From the NCBI GenBank assembly GCA_021846025.1, contig JAJZDV010000018.1, positions 1 to 32,613 on the forward strand: DNA of 32,613 nucleotides, read 5' to 3'. The notes below the pieces were generated by a model. That model did no database searches, was not told where the DNA came from, and was given only the letters and a program-made list of their open reading frames with translations. Of this stretch, positions 8,993-20,378 are shown one piece after another. A program made the translations under genes and the position numbers. This DNA comes from Pseudomonadota bacterium (GTDB lineage: Bacteria > Pseudomonadota > Gammaproteobacteria > Burkholderiales > Burkholderiaceae_C). Position 1 is the first letter of the stretch. Every line of letters begins with the position of its first letter.

Positions 8993-8998
8993 ATTGTA
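8993..8998 (-). promoter_or_regulatory. Candidate -10 box of xth (TACAAT), probably leaderless
   Basis: On the minus strand TACAAT is followed by seven bases and then the xth ATG. The segment CTTTTTACAATCGTCCGC differs from the rpe promoter by only a few bases. No ribosome site fits between box and ATG. The -35 region is weak. Confidence 0.5.
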
Positions 8999-9037
8999 AA
9001 AAGCCTGCTGCCCTAGACTCTGTGCTGGTGTTCCTGT

Positions 9038-9077
9038 GCACCATGGGCGTGCCGGCTGCGTTTGACCCGCATGGTGC
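9038..9077. repeat. 8-bp inverted repeat between xth and the 9144 gene
   Basis: GCACCATG at 9038-9045 is the exact reverse complement of CATGGTGC at 9070-9077, with a 24-base spacer. It could be an operator or a hairpin in the leader of the downstream gene; no T-run follows. Confidence 0.35.
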
Positions 9078-9143
9078 GTCAAGTGCACCCTCCGGCAGGG
9101 CACACCAGGCGCAGGCCTGATTGACAGATGAGGTGAGTCTTCG

Positions 9144-9776
9144 ATGCGATTGCGCAGTGCCCTCTGGCTCCTCCTGGTCCCGGTTGTGTTGCCGACATCC
9201 GCCTGGGCTGAGATCTTCGTCTGCCGCACACCCAGTGGCGTGATGGTCACGACCGACCACCTCAGCACCGACTGTTTGCGCTACGGCGGCAAGGAGTTGA
9301 ACCCCGACGGCAGCGTGCGTCGCCTCATTCTGACGCCGCAGCAGCAGGTCGAGCAGGACGCGCAAACCCGCCAGCAACGCGAAGTGCAGGAGCAGCAACG
9401 CCGCAAACAGCGCGAGCAGCGAGCCTTGCTGACGCGCTTCCCCGACCGTGCCACGTTCGATCAGTCCCAGCGCAGCGACCTGCAGACACCGCAGTCGCTC
9501 ATCGTCTCGGCACGGCAGCGTCTGCAACGTCTGGCCGATGCCCTCAAAAACCTCAAGCAGGAAGCCTTGTTCTACCCGGATGGCAACTACCCACTGGAAC
9601 TGCGCAACAAGTTCGAGGAAAACAAATTGCTCACCCAGCAGGAACAGGGCCTGGTTGCGGGGCAGGAGCAAGAGATGGCCCGCATTCGGGCTCAGTACGC
9701 CTTGTTGCTGCCGCAACTCAAGCCGCTGTGGTCGCGCCAGGCTACCGATCGGACCGAGAGTTCCAGCACGCCCTGA
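9144..9776 (+). CDS. Secreted Gln-rich coiled-coil protein, DUF4124-like N-terminus
   Basis: Protein of 210 residues with a clear signal peptide (LWLLLVPVVLPTSAWA, cleavage after AWA). The first 40 mature residues, with AEIFVCRTPSGVMVTTD and a second cysteine in STDCLRYGG, look like the small beta domain often annotated DUF4124, though the match is loose. Residues about 65-100 are extremely Gln/Arg/Glu-rich and should form a coiled coil; a second helical stretch covers about 110-195. A ribosome site (GAGGTGAG) precedes the ATG. It is convergent with rodA and may be a periplasmic envelope protein, but its function is unknown. Confidence 0.7.
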   Translation: MRLRSALWLLLVPVVLPTSAWAEIFVCRTPSGVMVTTDHLSTDCLRYGGKELNPDGSVRRLILTPQQQVEQDAQTRQQREVQEQQRRKQREQRALLTRFPDRATFDQSQRSDLQTPQSLIVSARQRLQRLADALKNLKQEALFYPDGNYPLELRNKFEENKLLTQQEQGLVAGQEQEMARIRAQYALLLPQLKPLWSRQATDRTESSSTP

Positions 9777-9839
9777 TGCGTCACGCCCCAGCCAAGCCGC
9801 CGCACGGGGCTGAGGGGAGCCCGGGGCGGCGCGGCGAGC

Positions 9840-10955
9840 TCAGCTCTGCACCAGCCGTCTCGACTTGGCGATCGACAGCAAGATGCCGGTGCCCAGCATG
9901 AGTGTGACCAGCGCGGTGCCGCCGTAGCTGACGAACGGCAGCGGCACGCCGACCACGGGCAGGATCCCCGACACCATGCCCATGTTGACGAAGGCGTAGG
10001 TGAAGAAAATCATGGTGATGGAGCCGGCCAGCAAGCGCGAGAACAGGGTGGGCGCGGCGGCGGCGATCATCAACCCACGGATGATGAAAAACAGGTAGGC
10101 CAGCAGCAGCGCGATGTTCCCGGCCAGGCCCCATTCCTCGGCCAGCACGGCGAAGACGAAATCGGTGTGCGACTCGGGCACGAAGTTCAGGTGCGCCTGG
10201 GTGCCGTGCAGATAGCCCTGGCCCCAGACCCCGCCCGAGCCAATGGCGATCATCGACTGCAGGATGTTGAAGCCGGTGCCCAGCGGGTCGGCCTGCGGGT
10301 CGAGCAGCATGAGCACGCGCTGGCGCTGGTAGTCGTGCATGAAGTGCCACAGCACTGGCGCGGCGCCCGCGGCGCCAAGCGCCAGCAGCGCCAGCACGCG
10401 CCACGACAGCCCGGCGAAAAAGATGACGAAAAATCCGGTGGACAGCACCAGCATGGCCGTGCCGAGGTCGGGCTGCTTCATGATGAGTCCGACGGGGATG
10501 GCGAGCAGCAGTCCGGCGACTGCATAGTCCCTCAGACGGATGAAGCCTTCGCGTTTCTGGAAGTACCACGCCAGCATCAGCGGCATGGCGATCTTCATGA
10601 TTTCGGACGGCTGGATCACCACGCCGAGGTAGAGCCAGCGCCGCGCACCCTTGCGCACCAGGCCGAACATCGCGGTGGCGATCAGCAGCGTGACGCCGAA
10701 GGTGTAGAGCGGCACCGCGATCTGCATCAACCGCTGGGGCGGAACCTGAGCGACGACGAACAGCACGACGAAGGCCACGACCAGATTGCGCAACTGGTCG
10801 GCAAAGCTGATGTTCTGGCCCTGCAGCGCGGAAAACAGCACGACGCAGCCGATGGCCACCAGCGTGAGCAGTCCGGTGAGCAACGGGCCGTCGAAACCCG
10901 TGATGTAGGGCTGCAGCCGGCGCCACAACGGCGGGCGATTGAAGACGGCGTTCAT
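9840..10955 (-). CDS. rodA: Rod-shape peptidoglycan glycosyltransferase RodA (SEDS family)
   Basis: Inner-membrane protein of 371 residues with about ten membrane segments. It polymerises lipid II into glycan strands during lateral wall synthesis with PBP2. SEDS landmarks are visible: GARRWLYLGVVIQPSE, MKQPDLGTAMLV, WGQGYLHGTQAHLNFVPE followed by SHTDFVFAVLAEEWG (the Asp of HTDF is the catalytic position known in the family), and the C-terminal PLPFVSYGGTALV. The ATG at 10955 has GAGGAG seven bases upstream, which decides it against a much longer open frame. It is the last gene of the mreB-mreC-mreD-mrdA-rodA series, 100 bases after mrdA. Confidence 0.97.
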   Translation of the reverse strand: MNAVFNRPPLWRRLQPYITGFDGPLLTGLLTLVAIGCVVLFSALQGQNISFADQLRNLVVAFVVLFVVAQVPPQRLMQIAVPLYTFGVTLLIATAMFGLVRKGARRWLYLGVVIQPSEIMKIAMPLMLAWYFQKREGFIRLRDYAVAGLLLAIPVGLIMKQPDLGTAMLVLSTGFFVIFFAGLSWRVLALLALGAAGAAPVLWHFMHDYQRQRVLMLLDPQADPLGTGFNILQSMIAIGSGGVWGQGYLHGTQAHLNFVPESHTDFVFAVLAEEWGLAGNIALLLAYLFFIIRGLMIAAAAPTLFSRLLAGSITMIFFTYAFVNMGMVSGILPVVGVPLPFVSYGGTALVTLMLGTGILLSIAKSRRLVQS

Positions 10956-11055
10956 CGGGGCACTCCTCGCCGCAGGGGCACGGCCGCTCCGCGCCGCGTG
11001 CAGCAGGCACTTGGCCTGGGGCCCGCGAACGGCTCTGCGGTCCATCGGACGGTGC

Positions 11056-13368
11056 TCACAGGCGCGTTCCCTCATCGACGTCGGGGTTGTCGTGCCGCGC
11101 GCCGAAGCGCGTGAACAGGGGGCTGGGCTGACAGCGTGGACGCGGGTAGCGCCCGTTGCACATGGCGTCCAAAGCCGTGCGCTGGGTCTGTGCGGCGGTG
11201 GACGCCTCCGGCGCAGGCCAGGGCTGGATCGCCTCGGTCCGGGTCTGCGTCGGCCTCCGGGTCGGGGACGGCGAGGCCGGAGCACGGGCCGGTTGCAGCA
11301 CCGGGCGTTCAGGCGCGCCCGGCGATGGCCCGGCAGCCGGCGCCGGCCGCGCGCCGGCCGTGCCAGCACCCGCGCCTGCCGCGGCAGAGGCCGCTGCCGT
11401 GGGCGCCTGGGGTTTGGCGCCTGGAACCGCGGGCACGCCGTTCTTGCCGCCGGCAAACAGGAACTGCACCGGCTTGGGCCTGGCGCCGGAAATCTGCTCG
11501 ATCTCGGCCTCCGTGGGGTACAGCCCGAGCAAGTGATAGTCCACCAATTTGCGCGCGATGGGTGCTGCGGCTTCCGCTCCCCATCCGGCGTGTTCGACGA
11601 TCAGCGCCACGCACACCTTGGGGTTCTCCGCCGGGGCGTAGACGATGTAGAGCGCGTGGTCCAGCAGATGCCGCGAGAGATCGGCGGCGTTGTACTTCTG
11701 GTTCTGCGCCACGGTGAACACCTGCGCCGTACCGGTCTTGCCGGCACTGGTGTACGGGGCGTCCTTGAACACGGCGTAACCGGTGCCGTCCTTTTCGGTG
11801 TTCACGCCCACCATGCCGTCGTGCACCACTTGCCACATCGCATCCGGCGGGTTGATGCGCTCGGCCACCTCCACCGGGGTGGGCGCGAAGCGCCGCGTCT
11901 TCATGTCCTCCACCAGCTTCACCACGCGCGGCTTCAGGCGCGTGCCGCGATTGGCCATGGTCGCCAGGGCATTCGCCATCTGAATCGGGGTGAAGCTGTT
12001 GTAGCCCTGACCGATGCCCAGGCTGATGGTTTCACCCGGGAACCAGCGCTGCTGCGCCGGCAATTTGTAGGCATGGCGCTTCCAGGCTTTCGACGGCAGG
12101 ATGCCCCGGGCTTCATCGGGCAGGTCGATGCCGGTGTGCCGGCCAAAGCCGAACTTGCGGGTGTAGTCGTGCATGCCATCCACCCCCCAGTCGTTCGCCA
12201 CCATGTAGAAGTAGACGTCGCACGACACCGCCAGGGCCTTGTGCATGTCCACCTGACCATGCCCGCCGGGCTTGTCGTCGCGAAAGCGGTGGTCGCCCAA
12301 CATGAAATAGCCAGGGTCGTTCAGCACATAGTTCGGCGTGCGGATGCCCAGGGTGAGGGCTCCCATCGCCAGATAGGGCTTGTAGGTGGAGCCCGGTGGA
12401 AACGTGCCACGCAGCACGCGGTTGAGCAGGGGTTTGCGGGGGTCGGTGTTGAGCGCGTTCCAATTCTCGGGGTCGATGCCCTCAACGAACAGGTTGGGGT
12501 CGTAGGTGGGCATGGACACGAAACTCAGCACTTCGCCGTTGCGCGGGTCCATCACCACACAGGCGCCCGTGCGCTCGCCGTACAGGTCCTCGGCCAGCTT
12601 CTGCAAACGGATGTCGAGCGACAGCACCAGCGTGCTGCCCGGCACCGCCGGAAAGCTGCGCAGCTTGCGCACCGGCTTGCCCACGGAGTTGACCTCGACT
12701 TCATCGAAGCCGGTGACGCCATGCAATGGCTCCTCGTACTGCAGTTCCACCCCGGTCTTGCCGATGTGGTCGCTGCCCTGGTAGTTGGCCGCGTCCTCGC
12801 CCTCGGCAATGCGTGCCTGCTCGGCGGGACCGATGCGGCCGATGTAGCCGATGGCATGGCTGGCCAGCGCTCCGAGCGGGTAGCTGCGGAACAGGCGCGC
12901 ACGCACATCCACGCCGGGAAAACGAAAGCGTTGCGCGACGAAGCGCGCCACCTCGGTGTCGGTGAGCTTGTTGCGAATGGGAGTGGGCTCGAAGCTGCGG
13001 CTCATGCCCAGCAGGTTGCGAAAGCGTCGCTCCTCGAACGCGGAAATGGGCAGGATGGCGCGCAGCGCCGCGATGGTCGCCTCCAGGCCGCGCGTCTTGC
13101 TCGGCGTGATTTCCAGGGTGTAGGCGGCGAAGTTGTTGGCCAGCAGAATGCCGTTGCGGTCGAGAATGAGCCCGCGTGTGGGCACCAGCGGGACGATGGC
13201 AATGCGGTTGTCCTGCGCCTGCAGCGAGTACTGCCTGTGGCGGATGACCTGCAGCCAGAGCCAGCGGCCGACGAGCAGGGCAAAGCTGAGCACCACCACC
13301 AGCGTGGCGATGAGCAACCGGCGGCGAAAGCGCGACAGCTCGCGCTCGACATTCTTCAGCTCAGCCAT
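11056..13368 (-). CDS. mrdA: Penicillin-binding protein 2 (elongasome transpeptidase) with long Pro/Ala tail
   Basis: Class B PBP of 770 residues, anchored by one N-terminal membrane helix (LLIATLVVVLSFALLVG), that cross-links peptidoglycan during elongation with RodA. The active-site motifs are intact and in register with E. coli PBP2: SxxK in GSTYKPY (S327), SxD in SCDVYF (S382) and KTGTAQV (K544). The dimerisation region before them contains GLILDRNGILLANN and HIGKTGVELQYEE. After about residue 640 a 130-residue tail rich in Pro, Ala, Gly and Arg follows (APTAAASAAAGAGAGTAGA, then PSPTRRPTQTRTE); E. coli PBP2 is about 633 residues, so this is an extra, probably disordered periplasmic tail. 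Start ATG 13368 (MAELKNVERELS) is chosen for similarity; its ribosome site is weak. Confidence 0.96.
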   Translation of the reverse strand: MAELKNVERELSRFRRRLLIATLVVVLSFALLVGRWLWLQVIRHRQYSLQAQDNRIAIVPLVPTRGLILDRNGILLANNFAAYTLEITPSKTRGLEATIAALRAILPISAFEERRFRNLLGMSRSFEPTPIRNKLTDTEVARFVAQRFRFPGVDVRARLFRSYPLGALASHAIGYIGRIGPAEQARIAEGEDAANYQGSDHIGKTGVELQYEEPLHGVTGFDEVEVNSVGKPVRKLRSFPAVPGSTLVLSLDIRLQKLAEDLYGERTGACVVMDPRNGEVLSFVSMPTYDPNLFVEGIDPENWNALNTDPRKPLLNRVLRGTFPPGSTYKPYLAMGALTLGIRTPNYVLNDPGYFMLGDHRFRDDKPGGHGQVDMHKALAVSCDVYFYMVANDWGVDGMHDYTRKFGFGRHTGIDLPDEARGILPSKAWKRHAYKLPAQQRWFPGETISLGIGQGYNSFTPIQMANALATMANRGTRLKPRVVKLVEDMKTRRFAPTPVEVAERINPPDAMWQVVHDGMVGVNTEKDGTGYAVFKDAPYTSAGKTGTAQVFTVAQNQKYNAADLSRHLLDHALYIVYAPAENPKVCVALIVEHAGWGAEAAAPIARKLVDYHLLGLYPTEAEIEQISGARPKPVQFLFAGGKNGVPAVPGAKPQAPTAAASAAAGAGAGTAGARPAPAAGPSPGAPERPVLQPARAPASPSPTRRPTQTRTEAIQPWPAPEASTAAQTQRTALDAMCNGRYPRPRCQPSPLFTRFGARHDNPDVDEGTRL

Positions 13369-13561
13369 GACGCATGACCCGTGGGGCAACACGCAGGCGA
13401 GCGGCCGCACACTCCAGGACGGGCACGTGCAGGTTCACCCGGATTGGTGCCGCAAATCGCGCCAAAGTTCGTTGACCAGGGAGCATGGCGATCGAGGATG
13501 CGCATTCAGCCCCGAACTTCCCGGCTCAAGCGGGGGTTCGCCTGCGGACGTCCGGATGCGC

Positions 13562-14149
13562 TCATAAGGGTCTGTTCTGGTCGGTGTCGGGAGCGCGCCG
13601 TTGTGGCGCCAGCAGCAGCCAGCTCACCACCGGCCACAAGACAGCTTGCAAAACCGGGGCGAGGAAAAATGCCCAGCCCGGAAACGCGGCGCTGGCCATC
13701 ATGCGCACGACGAACTGCAGAACCTGTGCCGAAACGAACAGCGGCAGCACCTGCAGCGCCTGTTGCGGCAGGGAAAACCACTGCAGGCGGCGGTGCAGCG
13801 CCACGGCAAAAAATGCCAGCAAGGTGTAGGCCAGGGCGTGCTGACCCAGCAGCGCGCCCTGTTGCACATCCACCAGCAAGCCGAGGGCGAAACCCGCGCC
13901 GATGCCCACGCGGCGCGGCTGATGCACGGCCCAGAACACCAGCACGAGCGCCAGAATGTCCGGCAGCCACGGCAGCCGGCCCAGCGGCAGGAAATCCACC
14001 AGCAGGGCCGCCAGCAAGCTGCCCCAGATGAACCAGGGCCGTACCGCCAGCAGCAACACTTCGCCACGGCCGGTGCTTTCGGTGCCCGCGGTGCCGGATG
14101 GGCGTCTGAGGAACGGGCCGATGGACATGGACGCTGGCGCCAGTCTCAT
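13562..14149 (-). CDS. mreD: Rod-shape-determining membrane protein MreD
   Basis: Polytopic inner-membrane protein of 195 residues with five or six hydrophobic segments, for example GSLLAALLVDFLPLG, ILALVLVFWAVHQPRR and GIGAGFALGLLVDVQQGALLG, the last being a typical MreD segment. It is part of the elongasome with MreB, MreC, RodA and PBP2. The ATG at 14149 overlaps the mreC stop as ATGA, suggesting coupling; ATG 14128 is an alternative that shortens the tail before the first helix. A 193-base gap without a gene separates it from mrdA and may carry a secondary promoter. Confidence 0.92.
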   Translation of the reverse strand: MRLAPASMSIGPFLRRPSGTAGTESTGRGEVLLLAVRPWFIWGSLLAALLVDFLPLGRLPWLPDILALVLVFWAVHQPRRVGIGAGFALGLLVDVQQGALLGQHALAYTLLAFFAVALHRRLQWFSLPQQALQVLPLFVSAQVLQFVVRMMASAAFPGWAFFLAPVLQAVLWPVVSWLLLAPQRRAPDTDQNRPL

Positions 14150-15063
14150 GGCCGCGCGGCAGCACCGCGGCGGGTCTTGGCCGCTTCGGTCGCGGGGGCC
14201 AGTGCCAAAGGTGCCAACGGCTTGAGCACCAACACATGACGGCCGCCGTTGACATGCGCCAGGGGCGCGCACAGCACGCGGGCGAAGGCGGCGTCGGGTC
14301 GGCGCTGCACCTCGATGACGCGTGCCACCGCCAGGCCTGCGGGGTAGATGCCGTCGAGCCCGCTGGTGACCAGGATGTCGCCCGGGCGCACGGTGGTGTC
14401 GGCGGCCTGCCAGCGCAGTTCCAGCCCGCCCCGGGTGGCGTCGGCGTCGCCCGCCAGCACGCCGCGCTCGCCGTCGCGCGCGACTTCCACCGGCACGTCG
14501 GAATCGCGGTCGGTCACCAGCGTGACCTGGGCACCGAGCGGATCGACCTGCGTGACCTGGCCGAGCAGTCCGGTCTCGTCCATCACCGGCGAGCCCAGCT
14601 CGATGCCGGCCAGGCTGCCGCGGTCGATGAACAGCTTGCGCGAAAACGGATCGCTGGCCTGGGCCACGATCTCCGCTGCCGTGGTTCGCATCGGCACGCT
14701 GCGCTGCAGCTTGAGCAGGGCTCGCAGGCTGGCGTTTTCGGCCTGCAACTGGCTGGCAAGTTCAGCCTTGAGCGCCAGTTGCACATTCACCCTGCGCTGG
14801 GCCTGGGCATCGTGTTGTGCTGCCTGCAAAGACTCGAAATGCACGGCCACTGCGCCAAACGCCAGCACCGGGGCGCGTGCCACCTGCACCGCGGGCTCGA
14901 TGGCGGTGGCGATGATCTGGCGCAGCGGCGTGACGAGGTGCCAGCGCACATCCATTGCCATCAGCAGCAGCGACAGCGCGGCGTAAAACGCCAGGCGGGT
15001 GAGCGCAGAAGGTCCCTGCCGAAAAAACGGCGGCGGGGTTCGCTCCAGGGTTTGATAGGCCAT
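14146..15063 (-). CDS. mreC: Rod-shape-determining protein MreC
   Basis: Protein of 305 residues with a short cytoplasmic N-terminus, one membrane helix (LAFYAALSLLLMAMDVRW), a coiled coil at about 75-120 rich in Ala, Gln and Leu, and the periplasmic double beta-barrel core (KLFIDRGSLAGIELGSPV, GLLGQVTQVDPLGAQVTLVT, PGDILVTSGLDGIYPAGLAV). It scaffolds the elongasome and activates PBP2-RodA. The C-terminal 30 residues are a variable Ala/Arg/Pro tail. It starts 114 bases after mreB, behind a strong hairpin that begins at the mreB stop codon. Confidence 0.95.
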   Translation of the reverse strand: MAYQTLERTPPPFFRQGPSALTRLAFYAALSLLLMAMDVRWHLVTPLRQIIATAIEPAVQVARAPVLAFGAVAVHFESLQAAQHDAQAQRRVNVQLALKAELASQLQAENASLRALLKLQRSVPMRTTAAEIVAQASDPFSRKLFIDRGSLAGIELGSPVMDETGLLGQVTQVDPLGAQVTLVTDRDSDVPVEVARDGERGVLAGDADATRGGLELRWQAADTTVRPGDILVTSGLDGIYPAGLAVARVIEVQRRPDAAFARVLCAPLAHVNGGRHVLVLKPLAPLALAPATEAAKTRRGAAARP

Positions 15064-15145
15064 TGCAGGACGATTGCCGGTTCAGCGGGCGCGAGGCAGC
15101 GGATTGGGCGGCGCAAGCGGGCACGAGCCCTAGGCGACGGGCGCG

Positions 15146-15177
15146 TGAAACCGGCGGCCGCTCCCCGGCCGCCGGTT

Positions 15178-15180
<3 letters not shown>
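15146..15180 (-). terminator. 14-bp perfect hairpin starting at the mreB stop codon (attenuator candidate)
   Basis: The arms 15146-15159 and 15167-15180 (TGAAACCGGCGGCC and its exact complement) enclose a seven-base loop. On the transcribed strand the hairpin starts with the mreB TGA. No U-run follows, so full intrinsic termination is not assured; it may attenuate transcription or protect the 3' end of mreB mRNA. Confidence 0.65.
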
Positions 15181-18223
<3,043 letters not shown>

Positions 18224-18241
18224 GCTCCTGAGCCCATCATC

Positions 18242-19753
18242 ATGTCCAGCAACTCTGCCAGCTCCTGGGAAATCGTCATCGGCCTGGAAACGCATGTGCA
18301 GTTGTCCACGGCGTCGAAAATGTTTTCCACCGCGCCCACGGCCTACGGCGCCGCGCCCAACACCCAGGCCAGTGTCGTCGACCTGGCGCTGCCCGGCGCG
18401 CTGCCGGTGGCGAACCGTGCCGCGGTGGAACGCGCCATCCGCCTGGGTCTGGCGATCCACGCAAGCATCGCGCCGGTGTCGGTGTTCGCGCGCAAGAACT
18501 ACTTCTACCCCGACTTGCCCAAGGGTTACCAGATCAGCCAGTTCGAGATTCCCGTGGTGCAGGGTGGCGCCGTGCCCTTCCTCTTCAATGGCACGCTGCG
18601 CAGCGTGCAGCTCACCCGCGCGCATCTGGAGGAAGATGCCGGCAAGTCCATCCACGGCCTGGCCTTCGAGGGCGGCGTCGCCACCGGCATCGACCTCAAC
18701 CGCGCCGGCACGCCGCTGCTCGAAGTGGTGACCGAGCCGGTGATGCGCAGCGCCGCCGAGGCCGCCGCCTACGCCCGCGCGTTGCATGCACTGGTGATGT
18801 GGCTGGACATTTGCGACGGCAATCTGCAGGAGGGCTCGTTCCGCTGCGACGCCAATGTCTCGGTGCGGCGTCCGGGCGGCGCACTGGGCACGCGCTGCGA
18901 GATCAAGAACCTCAACAGCTTTCGCTTTCTCGAGCGCGCCATCACCTTCGAGGCGCAGCGCCAGATCGAGCTGATCGAGGACGGTGGCACGGTGCGCCAG
19001 GAAACCCGCCTGTTCGATCCCGATCGCGGCGAGACCCGCACCATGCGCACCAAGGAAGATTCGCACGATTACCGCTATTTCCCCGACCCCGACCTGCCGC
19101 CGCTGGTCATAGCCCCCGCATGGATCGAGCAAGTGCGTGCCAGCCTGCCCGAACTGCCGGGGCAGATGGCCGAGCGCTTCATGCGCGACCACGCCCTGTC
19201 CGCCGAGGACGCCGCCTACCTCACCCAAAGCCGCGCCCATGCCGCGTACTTCGAGGCCTGCCTGCAGGCGATGGAGAGCCGCAACGACGCAGCGCATGGC
19301 GCCAAGCTGGCGGCCAACTGGATCATGGGCGAACTCGCGGCGCACCTGAACCGCGCCGAGCTGGAGCTGGACGCCGTGGCCGTGAGCGCGGCGCAACTCG
19401 GCCTGCTCATCACCCGCCTGCAGGACGGCACGCTCAGCAGCAAGACCGCGCGCGAGGTGTTCGCCGCGCTGTGGGACGGCGAGGACGGCACCCCGGGCGC
19501 GGTGGACACCATCATCGAAGCCCGCGGGCTGCGCCAGGTGAGTGACACCGGCGCCATCGCCGCAGCGGTCGCCGCCGTGCTCGCAGCCAATCCGAAGAAC
19601 GTCGAGGAATACCGCGCCGGCAAGGCCAAGGCGCTCAACGCCCTGGTCGGCCAGGTGATGAAAGCCAGCGGCGGTCGCGCCAACCCGCAGCAGGTGGGCG
19701 AAGCGCTGCGCGCGGCGCTGGATGCGCCGTCCCCTGCGTCAACTCCGGCCTGA
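18242..19753 (+). CDS. gatB: Asp-tRNA(Asn)/Glu-tRNA(Gln) amidotransferase subunit B
   Basis: Protein of 503 residues that binds and phosphorylates the misacylated tRNA and receives ammonia from GatA. Signatures are [78 protein letters not shown] and [13 protein letters not shown]. The C-terminal 150 residues form the helical and YqeY-like tail ([36 protein letters not shown]) that contacts tRNA. It starts 18 bases after gatA. Confidence 0.98.
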   Translation: MSSNSASSWEIVIGLETHVQLSTASKMFSTAPTAYGAAPNTQASVVDLALPGALPVANRAAVERAIRLGLAIHASIAPVSVFARKNYFYPDLPKGYQISQFEIPVVQGGAVPFLFNGTLRSVQLTRAHLEEDAGKSIHGLAFEGGVATGIDLNRAGTPLLEVVTEPVMRSAAEAAAYARALHALVMWLDICDGNLQEGSFRCDANVSVRRPGGALGTRCEIKNLNSFRFLERAITFEAQRQIELIEDGGTVRQETRLFDPDRGETRTMRTKEDSHDYRYFPDPDLPPLVIAPAWIEQVRASLPELPGQMAERFMRDHALSAEDAAYLTQSRAHAAYFEACLQAMESRNDAAHGAKLAANWIMGELAAHLNRAELELDAVAVSAAQLGLLITRLQDGTLSSKTAREVFAALWDGEDGTPGAVDTIIEARGLRQVSDTGAIAAAVAAVLAANPKNVEEYRAGKAKALNALVGQVMKASGGRANPQQVGEALRAALDAPSPASTPA

Positions 19754-19808
19754 AGCCGGGTTCCGGCTGCAGCGCCCGTTGACGGCTCCCCACCACGAGG
19801 CCTTGCCA

Positions 19809-20273
19809 ATGTCCCCAGCCTTCTCGCTACGCCCCGTCGTGAGCGACGACTACGCTCAGTGGACGTCGCTCTGGGATGGCTACAACGCGTTCTATGGCCG
19901 CTCCGGGCCAACGGCGCTGCCGCCGGACTTGACCGCCATCACCTGGGCGCGCTTGCTCGACCCGGCCGAACCCATGCACGCCGTGGTTGCCGAGCGCGAC
20001 GGCCGCTTGCTCGGCCTGGTGCACTTCCTGTTTCACCGCAGCACCACGCTGATGGCGCCGACTTGTTACTTGCAAGACCTCTACACCCAACAAGAAGCGC
20101 GCGGCCAGGGAGTCGGCCGCGCCCTCATTCAGGCGGTGTACGCACGCGCAGCGGCAGCGGGCTCGCAGCGCGTGTATTGGCTCACGCACGAGACCAACCA
20201 CGTCGCCATGCGGCTCTACGACCAGGTTGCCGAGAAGCCCGGCTTCGTGATGTACCGCAAGGTGTTGCCGTAA
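19809..20273 (+). CDS. GNAT-family N-acetyltransferase
   Basis: Protein of 154 residues with the GNAT fold. The acetyl-CoA binding motif A is clear: CYLQDLYTQQEARGQGVGRA, with the R-G-Q-G-V-G phosphate loop. It is followed by the motif B region (VYWLTHETNHVAMRLYDQVAE) and the terminal FVMYRKVL. Substrate cannot be told from sequence; relatives acetylate amines or protein N-termini. The start at 19809 is chosen because GAGG precedes it and residues before it lack similarity. It lies 55 bases after gatB, same strand, and may be read through from it, but no functional link is implied. Confidence 0.85.
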   Translation: MSPAFSLRPVVSDDYAQWTSLWDGYNAFYGRSGPTALPPDLTAITWARLLDPAEPMHAVVAERDGRLLGLVHFLFHRSTTLMAPTCYLQDLYTQQEARGQGVGRALIQAVYARAAAAGSQRVYWLTHETNHVAMRLYDQVAEKPGFVMYRKVLP

Positions 20274-20366
20274 GGGGGCCTCGCCGCAGGGGTTCGACGT
20301 GGCCGTCGGGCCGCGGGATGTTCGCAGGCGTTCGCCACCACGCGCCCGCCCGATGGGCAGCCGCGT

Positions 20367-20372
20367 CACAAT
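20367..20372 (+). promoter_or_regulatory. Candidate -10 box for the DUF2236 gene (CACAAT)
   Basis: CACAAT is followed by ACCCCC and then the ATG at 20379, so transcription would start at the start codon. No ribosome site is present. No good -35 was found. Confidence 0.4.
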
Positions 20373-20378
20373 ACCCCC

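Noticed and set aside
9121-9126. Perfect TTGACA as a -35 box for the 9144 gene
   Set aside because: It is only 18 bases before the ATG, so its -10 would fall at the start codon, and no -10-like sequence is there; a proper ribosome site lies between.
7397-9268. 623-codon minus-strand frame over gph and xth
   Set aside because: Out of frame with xth, whose motifs are complete in another frame, and antisense to gph.
9807-9822. GGGCT-loop-AGCCC hairpin between the 9144 gene and rodA as a terminator
   Set aside because: Only five base pairs and no T-run on either strand; too weak to annotate.
10939-13377. 812-codon open frame on the plus strand opposite mrdA and part of rodA
   Set aside because: It lies antisense to mrdA with intact PBP2 motifs and to the start of rodA; its translation is His/Gly/Arg/Val-rich without domain motifs, as expected for a GC-driven shadow frame.
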